From Enchytraeus crypticus (lineage: Eukaryota; Annelida; Clitellata; Enchytraeida; Enchytraeidae), in assembly GCA_905160935.1 (NCBI GenBank), contig CAJHZI010000533.1:329001-393000 (forward strand): DNA of 64,000 bases. Reading direction: 5' to 3'. The position numbers and the translations under genes were made by a program. Under the pieces are notes generated by a model. That model was not told the origin of the DNA. It saw nothing but the letters and a program-made list of their open reading frames with translations, and did not search any database. The stretch's first letter is position 1. Every line of letters begins with the position of its first letter. This document shows positions 10,160 to 17,993 of this stretch, piece after piece.

Positions 10160-10609
10160 ATGAATACATCTAATGTTACAGTTAAATCTTATCTACCTTC
10201 AGAAAAAGAGAGGGTAAGATCTAAATTGCAACAAGTTAAAGATAAACATAGATCTTTTACTCAGACTAATAAGCAAGGAATTCCTAAAGATTTTAATGAA
10301 TTGAAATTAATAAAGTATAGGGAACATGCTATAACATTTTTAAAGGAATACATGAATATAGATAAGAAAACTACTAAATCAGAATATTGTAAATCCAATC
10401 ACATAAGTCATAATTCCCTAAATAATGCATTAAAACTCATGGGCCATGCAACTACTAGAAAAGCGCCTAAAGCTAAACCAATTAAGACCAAATCAAAGCA
10501 ATCTAGACCTATAATAAAAGCTGGAAAAATTCTTAATGATGAAGAAATTAATGAAATAATTGAGAATAGTCTAGCCAATTTATCATTAGTAAATGGATCT
10601 GATACCTAG
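10160..10609 (+). CDS. Unknown basic protein, HTH-like
   Basis: 149 residues, Lys-rich. Residues about 70-94 (TKSEYCKSNHISHNSLNNAL) read like a helix-turn-helix, followed by a strongly basic linker (about 98-120) with many Lys-Pro and Lys-Ala steps. A DNA-binding role is inference only. The start codon lies inside an AGTAAATG motif (10155-10162) shared with other genes here. Its end overlaps the next gene by 17 bp. Confidence 0.65.
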   Translation: MNTSNVTVKSYLPSEKERVRSKLQQVKDKHRSFTQTNKQGIPKDFNELKLIKYREHAITFLKEYMNIDKKTTKSEYCKSNHISHNSLNNALKLMGHATTRKAPKAKPIKTKSKQSRPIIKAGKILNDEEINEIIENSLANLSLVNGSDT

Positions 10610-10997
10610 AGACGAAAAGCTTAAATGGAGTAATGAACTGAAACCAATTCTTTCCGAAATGAATAAATTATCTGATGCAGATAAAATACAAGGATTTAGA
10701 AATGAAGTTACTGATAAATATGTTGCATATAAAGCTCTAAACTATACTATGCAGCAATTGACTCTAGTGGATTGTGATAGAGAAATGTTAGAAAAAGAAG
10801 TAGAAGAGTTAAAATATAAACTTGAAAACTTAGGGAATTATGATGAAAATAGATTAATGGAATTTAGAAATAAAACTGTAATTGTTCCTTCTACTGATTG
10901 TGAAATAAATGATAGAGCTAAAAGAATATTTATGCGAAATCAAGCTAGAATAAAGAAATTGAATGAGAATATAAGTAAACAGTTAGCTAATAAATGA
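10593..10997 (+). CDS. Unknown protein with coiled coil
   Basis: 134 residues, family not recognised. A heptad-like charged stretch lies at about residues 62-83 (EMLEKEVEELKYKLENL), and the C-terminus is basic and helical. It starts within the preceding gene at another AGTAAATG motif (10588-10595). Its stop overlaps the next small ORF in an ATGA arrangement, implying a tightly packed transcription unit. Confidence 0.65.
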   Translation: MDLIPRDEKLKWSNELKPILSEMNKLSDADKIQGFRNEVTDKYVAYKALNYTMQQLTLVDCDREMLEKEVEELKYKLENLGNYDENRLMEFRNKTVIVPSTDCEINDRAKRIFMRNQARIKKLNENISKQLANK

Positions 10998-11158
10998 GCA
11001 GTGAAATAACGAAACTTGAGCTAAATATAGCATTATTGATAAAACAGAACAACCGTCAGAGATGGATATGTATCCTATTATTAATATCGAATATCATTAC
11101 ACTAGTTAGTTGGTTTTTTCTTCAACAAAATTGGTTCAACAGTGAATCTGAAACATAA
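10994..11158 (+). CDS. Small membrane protein (54 residues)
   Basis: A short frame starting in the ATGA overlap with the preceding stop. The N-terminal half is polar and basic (MSSEITKLELN, then QNNRQR). It is followed by one clear transmembrane segment (WICILLLISNIITLVSWFFL) and a short polar tail. Its 3' end overlaps the convergent minus-strand fibre-like gene by 37 bp. A single-pass membrane peptide is visible; its role is unknown. The ATGA coupling and clean membrane segment argue against chance. Confidence 0.6.
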   Translation: MSSEITKLELNIALLIKQNNRQRWICILLLISNIITLVSWFFLQQNWFNSESET

Positions 11159-12135
11159 TAAAGCCCTAAATCTACAAACATTAAATTTTTCTGCAATAAT
11201 AACTCTAATTCTTCATTATTTCTATTTGGATCTAAATCCCTCACAAATTTTGAAATAAAGCGTCTAATTTTCATTAGAGGTGTACCATCTTCAGGTGTTG
11301 TAATTAATTTAGAGCGAACTAGATATAGTTTCAAATCCGTAAATATTTTTTTCGGTAGTTCTTCAATTATTGTTATAATTAAACACAATAAATCAGTGAT
11401 ATACATAGAAAGAATTCGTTCCACGTCAGAATGGATTTCTTCAGTATTATATAATTTATTATATTTAGAAGTAATATTCTGTAAATAAGTATATTTTTTA
11501 TTAAATTCTTCAACATATTTAATAGGAAATTCTTCAGAATATTTCATTACCATACTGTCCACAAGAAGACAAATGAACATTAGTTTCTTAGTATTAACAT
11601 TATCACTCTTATTTAGAAGATATTTTTTCTTTGAATCTGTATCATTTTTCAACAGACTAAAATATTTTTCACAATATCCCTTACTAATACCATCTGTATC
11701 TGCTTCAGGATCTTTAACGTTAATTATACGATTATTATTCATGTTTAAACTACCAGTCATTGAATCTCCATTTTTACTTAGCTTTGAATTTAAAACAGGT
11801 TGCACAGTATCTTCTATATGTAGAGTGGCTAGTTGCACTGCAGCTAGAGTAGTTTCTTTTTTAATCTTGCTTTGCAAGTTGACAACTTCGTTGGCAATAT
11901 CGGTAACAAACCCTTTTGTAGCTACATCGTTATCATTAATTGGTAATTTTACATTTGTTATTCTATTATCATTTAAACTGATATCTTCAGTAATATTTCG
12001 ATCAAGTTTTGTATCTAAAGCAGCCTGAAAGGCTACCTGGACTTTGTCCAGAATTCTAGATAAGGTTTTAATACTAGAATCATTTACCTTTTGTTTACCT
12101 ATAGAACCAGATTTTAAAATAGAGTTGTTGTTCAT
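11122..12135 (-). CDS. Tail-fibre-like protein (putative attachment fibre)
   Basis: 337 residues, the only leftward gene in the element. Two copies of a phage tail-fibre/collar motif are visible: SLNDNRITNVKLPINDND with VATKGFV (about residues 53-78) and MTGSLNMNNNRIINVKDP with ISKGY (about 125-155). In phages such repeats form trimeric fibre shafts. The remaining C-terminal half (about 165-337) is helical and unrecognised. By position among capsid genes, and because adenoviruses carry fibres on related capsids, a virion attachment role is a reasonable inference, not shown. It shares a 57-bp divergent promoter region with the next gene. The ATG lies in a minus-strand AGTAAATG motif. Confidence 0.7.
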   Translation of the reverse strand: MNNNSILKSGSIGKQKVNDSSIKTLSRILDKVQVAFQAALDTKLDRNITEDISLNDNRITNVKLPINDNDVATKGFVTDIANEVVNLQSKIKKETTLAAVQLATLHIEDTVQPVLNSKLSKNGDSMTGSLNMNNNRIINVKDPEADTDGISKGYCEKYFSLLKNDTDSKKKYLLNKSDNVNTKKLMFICLLVDSMVMKYSEEFPIKYVEEFNKKYTYLQNITSKYNKLYNTEEIHSDVERILSMYITDLLCLIITIIEELPKKIFTDLKLYLVRSKLITTPEDGTPLMKIRRFISKFVRDLDPNRNNEELELLLQKNLMFVDLGLYYVSDSLLNQFC

Positions 12136-12192
12136 TTACTATATTTTAAAACCAGTAAATCAGAACAAAGTTCTGCGACAACAAAGTTGGAG
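12136..12192. promoter_or_regulatory. Divergent promoter region
   Basis: 57 bp between the fibre-like gene (minus) and the hydrophobic capsid-associated gene (plus). It contains inverted copies of AGTAAAT: ATTTACT in 12134-12140 on one side and AGTAAAT at 12154-12160 on the other, around an AT-rich core (ATATTTTAAAA). Because the motif also sits at other gene starts, it is a candidate core promoter element. Confidence 0.5.
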
Positions 12193-12774
12193 ATGACTCA
12201 ATACATCAATCACGGAGTTAAACTTACACCTGGGCAGGCAACTAAAATTAAGCATGCTTATGATAATGGATGTGAAGTGGTAATAAGGTTACCTAAAGAT
12301 CACTTAACGGGAGATATTATTCTTCCTTTATCGGCAACTCAATTAAATAAAATTAAAAAAGCTAAGGGTGGAGTGGAATTGAAACTTAGCAAATCTCAAC
12401 TTAAGCATATGGAAAAAACTGGAGGTTTCTTACCACTACTTGCTGCAATTCCAGCAGTTCTAGGTGCTTTAGGTGCAGCAGGTGGGTTAGCTGGGGGTAT
12501 AGCCAGTGCAGTAAATTCTAGTAAACAAGTATCTGAAACGGCGCGACATAATCGAGAAATGGAGAAAATAGAAAAAGATAAAATAGGGTTTAATGGAAAA
12601 TCCATTTTTGGTCCAAGATCAATAAGTGGAGATTTATTATTGCAAGCCTTAAATAATTATGGTTTAGGAGGTAATACAAAAGGCCTTAGAGGTGCTGTCT
12701 GGGGTAACGGTTTATACTTAGAACGAGAAGGATCAGGAATTTTACTTAAAAAAACAAAACCTTGCAAGTGTTAA
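12193..12774 (+). CDS. Hydrophobic minor virion protein (pVI/pX-like by position)
   Basis: 193 residues from the ATG at 12193; two codons upstream are open but have no ATG. About residues 79-107 form a Gly/Ala-rich hydrophobic stretch (LLAAIPAVLGALGAAGGLAG) after a polar N-terminus, and the C-terminus is Gly-rich ending KKTKPCKC. In adintoviruses and adenoviruses, small capsid-interior proteins with membrane-active amphipathic segments occupy this gene neighbourhood. Assignment to that group rests on composition and position rather than recognised homology. The end overlaps the open frame of the protease gene. Confidence 0.6.
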   Translation: MTQYINHGVKLTPGQATKIKHAYDNGCEVVIRLPKDHLTGDIILPLSATQLNKIKKAKGGVELKLSKSQLKHMEKTGGFLPLLAAIPAVLGALGAAGGLAGGIASAVNSSKQVSETARHNREMEKIEKDKIGFNGKSIFGPRSISGDLLLQALNNYGLGGNTKGLRGAVWGNGLYLEREGSGILLKKTKPCKC

Positions 12775-13217
12775 CTTTTCCTAAATTTCTACGTAAATTT
12801 CCTTTACCACTAAAACCTTTAAGTAATTTTGATATTATAGATAAATGTAAATCAATTAAAAATTTTAAAGGAGTTTTTATGAGAGATGAGTTAAAAGGAA
12901 AGATTAGCAATGACGAAAGCTTAATATGCAATATGGATGATACCAAGGGTCAAGGAACCCATTGGGTTAGTCTTTATAGTAAGGGTAAAAATTGTTATTA
13001 CTTTGATAGTTTCGGATTTGAACCACCATTAGAAATTAAGAATTATTGCTCAGAAAAGGATGGGTATTTTAGTACGTATAAAATTCAAGCTAGAGATGAA
13101 GTTATATGCGGTCATTACTCTATTTATGTTATTAATGAACTTAACAAGAGGCAAAGTTTTCATGATATATTGCATGAATTATTCCAAATCTGTCGAAGAC
13201 AGCTAGCAACTTCGTAG
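12762..13217 (+). CDS. PRO: Adenain-like cysteine protease (virion maturation)
   Basis: Resembles the adenovirus/Polinton maturation protease (C5/ULP1 fold). Counting from the codon at 12762, the catalytic His67 lies in GTHWVSL, Asp82 in YFDSFGF and Cys116 in ICGHYSIYV. The conserved block FKGVFMRDEL is at 35-44. The frame is open from 12750, but the first ATG is at 12879 (residue 40), inside that conserved block, so the annotated N-terminus has no AUG. The gene overlaps the end of the upstream gene in the -1 frame just after an A-rich run (12748-12759). Possibilities are a frameshifted fusion, a spliced leader, a non-AUG start or decay. The catalytic residues are all intact. Confidence 0.85.
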   Translation: MQVLTFPKFLRKFPLPLKPLSNFDIIDKCKSIKNFKGVFMRDELKGKISNDESLICNMDDTKGQGTHWVSLYSKGKNCYYFDSFGFEPPLEIKNYCSEKDGYFSTYKIQARDEVICGHYSIYVINELNKRQSFHDILHELFQICRRQLATS

Positions 13218-13231
13218 CTAGTAAATCACTA

Positions 13232-13993
13232 ATGTCTCTAAAAACAGACTTTTCACAAATACTAATACCTCTATATGGTAATAAAAAACACAGTAAGCAT
13301 GCTGATATTTTTCCTAAAAATGTATTTATGATAATAGCCGGTAGTACGGGGTGTGGAAAAACTAACCTGATGCTTAATTTCTTACTAAATAAAGTTCTAA
13401 AATATGATGACGCGATGATATACACCACAACCCCTTTTCAAGATGCTTACAGATATCTCCAGGACAGTAATGAGGAATTTAAGAAGCGCAATGGCATAAC
13501 AAATGACATTATTACTTTGTACAATCCTAATGAGTCGAGTATTGTAAGCCCTGAAGAACTTGATAAAGATAAAACCCATATTGTAGTTTTCGATGATGTT
13601 ATGAATGAGGATCAAAAAGTTATGACAGATTACTTTTGCAGAGGTAGACACAACAATGTAAATGCATTTTATTTATGCCAAAGCTTACATCAGTTAAAAA
13701 AGCATGGAATACGACAAAATGCTAATATATTTATTTTATTTCATCAAGATAAAAAGACATTGAAATATTTCTATGATACACATATTTCTGGGGATATGGC
13801 TTTAGAAGAGTTTGAAAAACTTTGTGATAATGCATGGTCTAAGAAGCACGGATATATTGTAATCAATCTTTGGGAACCTCCTGAATGTGGAAGATATCTC
13901 TTAAATTATGATACTTTATATTTACCGACTAAAGTCTGTAAAGATCTTCCTTCATCAAAGATGAAGCAGAACGCAGTTCTGTATCGAAGATGA
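13232..13993 (+). CDS. ATP: DNA-packaging ATPase (FtsK/HerA-type)
   Basis: 253 residues. Walker A is GSTGCGKT (37-44) and Walker B is IVVFDD (117-122), followed by FYLCQSLHQL at about 147-156, which fits the sensor region of A32-like/FtsK-HerA genome-packaging ATPases found in Polintons and related viruses. Length is typical. It would pump the genome into the capsid made by the jelly-roll proteins to its right. It starts 14 bp after the protease stop, with an AGTAAAT motif at 13220-13226. Confidence 0.93.
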   Translation: MSLKTDFSQILIPLYGNKKHSKHADIFPKNVFMIIAGSTGCGKTNLMLNFLLNKVLKYDDAMIYTTTPFQDAYRYLQDSNEEFKKRNGITNDIITLYNPNESSIVSPEELDKDKTHIVVFDDVMNEDQKVMTDYFCRGRHNNVNAFYLCQSLHQLKKHGIRQNANIFILFHQDKKTLKYFYDTHISGDMALEEFEKLCDNAWSKKHGYIVINLWEPPECGRYLLNYDTLYLPTKVCKDLPSSKMKQNAVLYRR

Positions 13994-14010
13994 AGTATAT
14001 ATTCCAAACA

Positions 14011-14097
14011 TATTCATAGAAATACATAGAAATACATAGAAGTACATAGAAGTACATAGAAGTACATAGAAATACATAGAAACATCTAGAAATACAA
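14011..14097. repeat. 10-bp tandem repeat
   Basis: About eight units of A(A/G)TACATAGA, the last ones degenerate, between the ATPase gene and the next ORF. It lies inside the only sizeable gap in this part of the element. It may be a regulatory or recombinational array; no function is visible. Confidence 0.85.
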
Positions 14098-14115
14098 AAA
14101 TAATATTATATAAAT

Positions 14116-14940
14116 ATGATGGTGAAATTTGATCCTACAACGTACAGTAAGGTTAAAAATGAGGTTAAGGAAATGTTCCGAGATGAAAAAGTTGGTAAGC
14201 AACAAACATACGAGAGTCAGGCAGAATTATTCAAACCAATCATAAATAGTACTAAAGAAGTTATGAAAACTATTGGGGATGAGAAACAAAATTTAAATAA
14301 TATTTTAGCAATTCGAGATAACGACCAAAGACTTGCTTTAAGAGATGTGATACAAGAAATGTCAGGTCTTACTGATGTATTTAGTGAACCAAAGGAATCT
14401 ACTCCAATTACTCCAAGAGTTAACTTAAATAAAGATTTTAATGAAACAGATATAGAAAATTTAGAAGACTTAAGTTTACCACTTCCAGGTGAAGTGTTTC
14501 ATAACATTGGTGAAATTCCTGAAATTCTAAAAGAAGTTACAACCAAAATAAAAAGTCTAGCACAAGAATTTCGAGATGATCGATTATCTAAGAAGTCTGA
14601 TAGAGAGAAAGAGATATATAATTCACAAAGGATTACTTTAGATAAATATAAGAAAAGGTTAAAGTATATTCAGGAAAGTAAACAGGTAGTTGGTGAGGGA
14701 AAAAAGAAAAAGAAACTTGTTAAGAAGAAATGTGGAAGAGGGAGACCTAAAACAAACTACGCTCTAGTATATAGTGATGCAAATGATTTACTTGAAAAAT
14801 TAGAAGAATATATTGCATCATATCATGCAGGTAATAATGGAGTTTATAATACCATTATTACTATTTTGGATGAGTTATTGATCAATAAAATTATCTGTAA
14901 GAATACCCACGATCAAATCTTAAAGAGTAATAACCTATAG
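14116..14940 (+). CDS. Unknown basic virion-associated protein with AT-hook
   Basis: 274 residues. The middle is charged and helical with coiled-coil character (about 110-190). A very basic segment KKKKKLVKKKCGRGRPKTNY (about 195-216) contains GRGRPK, an AT-hook core that binds the minor groove of AT-rich DNA. Lying between the packaging ATPase and the capsid genes, it could be a core/DNA-condensing protein, but this is inference. Two tandem ATGs (14116, 14119) occur; either may be used. Confidence 0.65.
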   Translation: MMVKFDPTTYSKVKNEVKEMFRDEKVGKQQTYESQAELFKPIINSTKEVMKTIGDEKQNLNNILAIRDNDQRLALRDVIQEMSGLTDVFSEPKESTPITPRVNLNKDFNETDIENLEDLSLPLPGEVFHNIGEIPEILKEVTTKIKSLAQEFRDDRLSKKSDREKEIYNSQRITLDKYKKRLKYIQESKQVVGEGKKKKKLVKKKCGRGRPKTNYALVYSDANDLLEKLEEYIASYHAGNNGVYNTIITILDELLINKIICKNTHDQILKSNNL

Positions 14941-15015
14941 TGACCTTTGGTCACGTCCTAAAGTACAGTTACATTACATGTAACGTCTTAACTAATTTAG
15001 AATCAGTAAATACAA

Positions 15016-15735
15016 ATGGCAAAGCTAACGCTGTCTAGTAATACAACTGATTTTACCACAACTCTAAATCCCCCAATATTCCTCGATACAAGTAAAAAAT
15101 ATGAAGCAGCCTTTTTATCATTACACACCTATAATTCTGTACCAAATATTACAGAAACTAATAATAAATTTAAATACTCTACAGATAAGGGGGTTAGTTG
15201 GAAAACGATAACATTTGAAAGGGGTGCTTATGAACTGGCTGAAATTAATTCAAAAATAAAGCTCACAGAAGAAATTTCTGAAATTGAAATAGACTATTAT
15301 AAACCAACGTTTAAAACAATACTTGTTATACCTAATGAAAACTATATGGTAGATTTTGGAGTAGAAAATTCGATAGGTAGAACTTTAGGATTTACAAATG
15401 AAAAGTTGGGTTTGGGTACTCATCAATCACCAAACATAATAGATATAGAAAAAGTAAACTCAATACTGGTACACTGTGATATCATTATTGGTACTTACGT
15501 TAATAGCTCTAGATCAAATGTTATTTATAACTTTACACAAAGAGTAAGCCCAGGATATAAAGTAATAGAGAGACCAAGTCCTGAATTAATATTTCTTCCA
15601 GTTGTAGGAAGACCCGATATACAAAGTATTAGGATATGGTTAACAGATCAGGATAATAAACCTATTGACCTAATGGGAGAAAAAATTACTATTGATATAC
15701 TGATTAGAGAGGTCAGATCTTTTATATCTGTTTAA
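15016..15735 (+). CDS. mCP: Penton-like minor capsid protein (single jelly roll)
   Basis: 239 residues. The pattern matches Polinton/adintovirus penton-type minor capsid proteins: N-terminal KLTLSSNTTDF, central VNSILVHCDI with GTYVNSSRSNVIYNF, PGYKVIE, FLPVVGRPDI, and C-terminal RIWLTDQDNKPIDLMGE. It would form the vertex capsomers of an icosahedral capsid together with the major capsid protein two genes downstream. An AGTAAAT motif lies at 15005-15011, just before the start. The last codons form part of a 32-bp sequence repeated at 17457-17487. Confidence 0.85.
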   Translation: MAKLTLSSNTTDFTTTLNPPIFLDTSKKYEAAFLSLHTYNSVPNITETNNKFKYSTDKGVSWKTITFERGAYELAEINSKIKLTEEISEIEIDYYKPTFKTILVIPNENYMVDFGVENSIGRTLGFTNEKLGLGTHQSPNIIDIEKVNSILVHCDIIIGTYVNSSRSNVIYNFTQRVSPGYKVIERPSPELIFLPVVGRPDIQSIRIWLTDQDNKPIDLMGEKITIDILIREVRSFISV

Positions 15736-15743
15736 ATAAAGAT
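15712..15743. repeat. Repeated block, copy 1 (contains AATAAA)
   Basis: Begins GTCAGATCTTTTATATCT, runs to AATAAAGAT, and recurs at 17457-17487 with a single inserted G as the only difference. It spans the end of the minor capsid gene, its stop and the start of the next gene. AATAAA suggests a polyadenylation signal. Confidence 0.8.
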
Positions 15744-16062
15744 GATCGTAAAAAAGAAGAATCAAATGTATGTCCCTTCGGGGGTCCAGAACAAACTTCT
15801 GTACACCTCTAAAAGAAATATGATATATGGTTACGGTTTTGTAGATACGCTAAAAGATATTGGTTCTTATATTACTCAAAATAAAGATCTGATTGCTAAA
15901 CCTATGTTATCATCTTTAGGGGAAATAGGAGCTTTCGCTCTTACAGAAGGAAGTAAAGCTTTAATAAAGAAACTCTCTACTGATAAGAAGAAGCAGTTAG
16001 ATGATAATTCAAAACAAATACTGGAAAGATTGGTAACTGGTAGTGGTATCAAGAGATTTTAA
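15742..16062 (+). CDS. Small unknown virion-region protein
   Basis: 106 residues, family not recognised. A basic N-terminus (MIVKKKNQ) is followed by IYGYGFVDTLKDIGSYI, an amphipathic helix candidate, and a Lys-rich C-terminus. It sits between the minor and major capsid genes with gaps of 6 and 9 bp, so it is probably a structural or capsid-assembly component. Adenovirus-type internal proteins are a possible analogy, but no homology is visible. Confidence 0.65.
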   Translation: MIVKKKNQMYVPSGVQNKLLYTSKRNMIYGYGFVDTLKDIGSYITQNKDLIAKPMLSSLGEIGAFALTEGSKALIKKLSTDKKKQLDDNSKQILERLVTGSGIKRF

Positions 16063-16071
16063 TACCAGTAA

Positions 16072-17436
16072 ATGCAGACAGAAATAGAAAATGACGCGCT
16101 TATATTACAAAGTCAAGTACTTGTTGATAACAGTATTGAAAGAAAAGATTTTAAGACTTTTATTCCTCAAAGTAAAGCAGATTTTAATAACTTTGGACAC
16201 ACAATTGAAATTAGAATCCCAGCTAGTGATACTTATTATATTCCTTCTCAAAGTTATATTGAGGTAAAGGGACAGTTAGTTAGAAATGATAACGATAATG
16301 CTTATGCAGCTGATGCCCAAATAGCTTTAATTAATAATGCTATAATGTATATGTTTTCAAGTATTCAGTACAGATTAGGTGGGCAAATAATGGAAACTTT
16401 AAATTTTCCTGGACAAACTACATCAATGTTAGGTTATCTAATTTATCCAGATGATTTTAACAGTAGTTCAGGTCTTAAACAATGTTGGAGTAAAGATACA
16501 TCTCCTAGTGCAGATAGTAACGAAATTAATGCATCTGTGGCTGCGCCTGCAGCAGGCTATAGGCCTACTAGAAATAATAATTTTAATCAGGGTTTTGATG
16601 TGCGCAGGAAACTTCTTATGAGTTCTGATCCTAGAGGAAACTTTTCATTCATTATACCATTTTCTCATATTTTTGGATTCTCAGAATATGACAAGGTCTT
16701 ATATAATATGGAACACATTTTGAAATTTACAAGAGGTAGTGACGATTTACCAATACATAGAGCAAATGGCGTTCCTACAGGTAAAATATTATTGAATGAT
16801 ATTAGATGGATTATTCCACAAGTAATACCGTCTCCAATTAAAAGAACTCAACTATTAGAATTAGTGAAAAATAAAGCACTTATTCCATTACATTTTTCTG
16901 CAAGAAGTGATGAGCATACTACTGTAATTCAAAATGTCCGTAGTTTTAACTGGATGTTAAATAGTTCAGCAGGTGTAGAAAAGCCTAGATGGATAATACT
17001 TTCATTTCAAACTGATAAGATTCGTACCCAAGAACAAAATCCAGCTATATTCGATCATGTTAATTTAAGCTCAGCTTGTGTTAAGTTAAATGGGGATAGA
17101 TATCCATCAGATTATATAGATGTAGATTACGCAAAAAATGATTTCGTTAAACTTTATGAAATGGCTGAAAATTTCAAGAAAGATTATTATGGAATAAATA
17201 ATTTAATAGGTGGTAATCAAATAAATTTACTTAGTTACAAGGAGTTATATCCTATTATAGTATTTGACGTGAGGCATCAGAGTGAACAAGTAAGATCTAA
17301 TGTAATGAGTATTAGTCTAGAACTAAAATTTGAACAACCTATACCAGCAGAAACTCATCTATATGCGATAATAATATCAGATAGATTATTTAGACTAACG
17401 TCTGATGGGCAGACACCCAGAATGGAAAGTTATTAG
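16072..17436 (+). CDS. MCP: Major capsid protein (double jelly roll, hexon-like)
   Basis: 454 residues, the usual size for Polinton/adintovirus major capsid proteins. Recognisable blocks are EIRIPASDTYYIPSQSYIEV (about 41-60), IQYRLGGQIMETLNFPGQ (about 100-117), a central FIIPFSHIFGFSEYD, and a C-terminal LELKFEQPIPAETHLYAI typical of a late strand of the second jelly roll. Trimers would form pseudohexameric capsomers. The frame is uninterrupted. The start codon sits inside AGTAAATG (16067-16074). Confidence 0.9.
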   Translation: MQTEIENDALILQSQVLVDNSIERKDFKTFIPQSKADFNNFGHTIEIRIPASDTYYIPSQSYIEVKGQLVRNDNDNAYAADAQIALINNAIMYMFSSIQYRLGGQIMETLNFPGQTTSMLGYLIYPDDFNSSSGLKQCWSKDTSPSADSNEINASVAAPAAGYRPTRNNNFNQGFDVRRKLLMSSDPRGNFSFIIPFSHIFGFSEYDKVLYNMEHILKFTRGSDDLPIHRANGVPTGKILLNDIRWIIPQVIPSPIKRTQLLELVKNKALIPLHFSARSDEHTTVIQNVRSFNWMLNSSAGVEKPRWIILSFQTDKIRTQEQNPAIFDHVNLSSACVKLNGDRYPSDYIDVDYAKNDFVKLYEMAENFKKDYYGINNLIGGNQINLLSYKELYPIIVFDVRHQSEQVRSNVMSISLELKFEQPIPAETHLYAIIISDRLFRLTSDGQTPRMESY

Positions 17437-17456
17437 GAAATAAATACTGACATTCT

Positions 17457-17487
17457 GTCAGATCTTTTATATCTTTTAAATAAAGAT
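17457..17487. repeat. Repeated block, copy 2 (contains AATAAA)
   Basis: Second copy of the block at 15712-15743, here wholly intergenic between the major capsid gene and the PLA2-like gene. Conservation outside coding sequence points to a regulatory function or a recent duplication. Confidence 0.8.
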
Positions 17488-17494
17488 ATAAAAT

Positions 17495-17902
17495 ATGTAC
17501 TGTTTAAAATGTAGAGCAGTAACTGATTCAACAAATATACAAGAAAGAATTTCTAAAAATAACAGAAAAATTTTAATTGCTGTATGTGCACAATGTGGTA
17601 AGCAAAAATGTAAATTTATCGCAAGCAAAAATGGTCAAGGTGTATTTAATAATGTTCTATCAAAAATCGGAAATACTGTTGGTGAATTACACTTGCCATC
17701 AAATGAAGGAGAATATGTAAAAAATGGGTCCTTTAATAATCAAAATAAGTATTCTTATTGCGGTCCTGGTACAAAGTACACACAAAGAAATAGAGAGGGG
17801 TACAAGGGGATTAATGAGTTGGATAAAATGTGTAAGTTACATGATCAATTTTATACAGAAAATACTGATACGCTAGTAGAAATATTAGCGACGAGGCTTT
17901 AG
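17495..17902 (+). CDS. Zinc-ribbon plus phospholipase-A2-like protein, frameshifted
   Basis: 135 residues in the first frame. Residues 1-41 form a zinc-ribbon-like module (YCLKC, then CAQCG). Residues 88-93 (YCGPGT) match the calcium-binding loop and 110-120 (DKMCKLHDQFY) the His-Asp catalytic helix of group-type PLA2 domains, as in parvovirus VP1 and adintovirus proteins, where the enzyme helps breach a membrane. Shortly after this helix, around 17875-17881, the conserved-looking sequence moves to another frame, which stays open to 18045. The listed stop at 17902 therefore probably reflects a small indel and a disrupted enzyme, although the catalytic helix itself is intact. Confidence 0.8.
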   Translation: MYCLKCRAVTDSTNIQERISKNNRKILIAVCAQCGKQKCKFIASKNGQGVFNNVLSKIGNTVGELHLPSNEGEYVKNGSFNNQNKYSYCGPGTKYTQRNREGYKGINELDKMCKLHDQFYTENTDTLVEILATRL

Positions 17903-17993
17903 CGCATAGGGCCTATGAAATTTCTAATGATTCTAAATTTGACAGTACTCAAAGAAATATGGCAAAACTAGTGTATTATATTATGAAAAATAA

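Noticed and set aside
11573-12028. 151-codon plus-strand ORF opposite the fibre-like gene
   Set aside because: Shadow of the minus-strand gene: no recognisable domain, and the minus frame carries clear repeat motifs and an AGTAAATG start.
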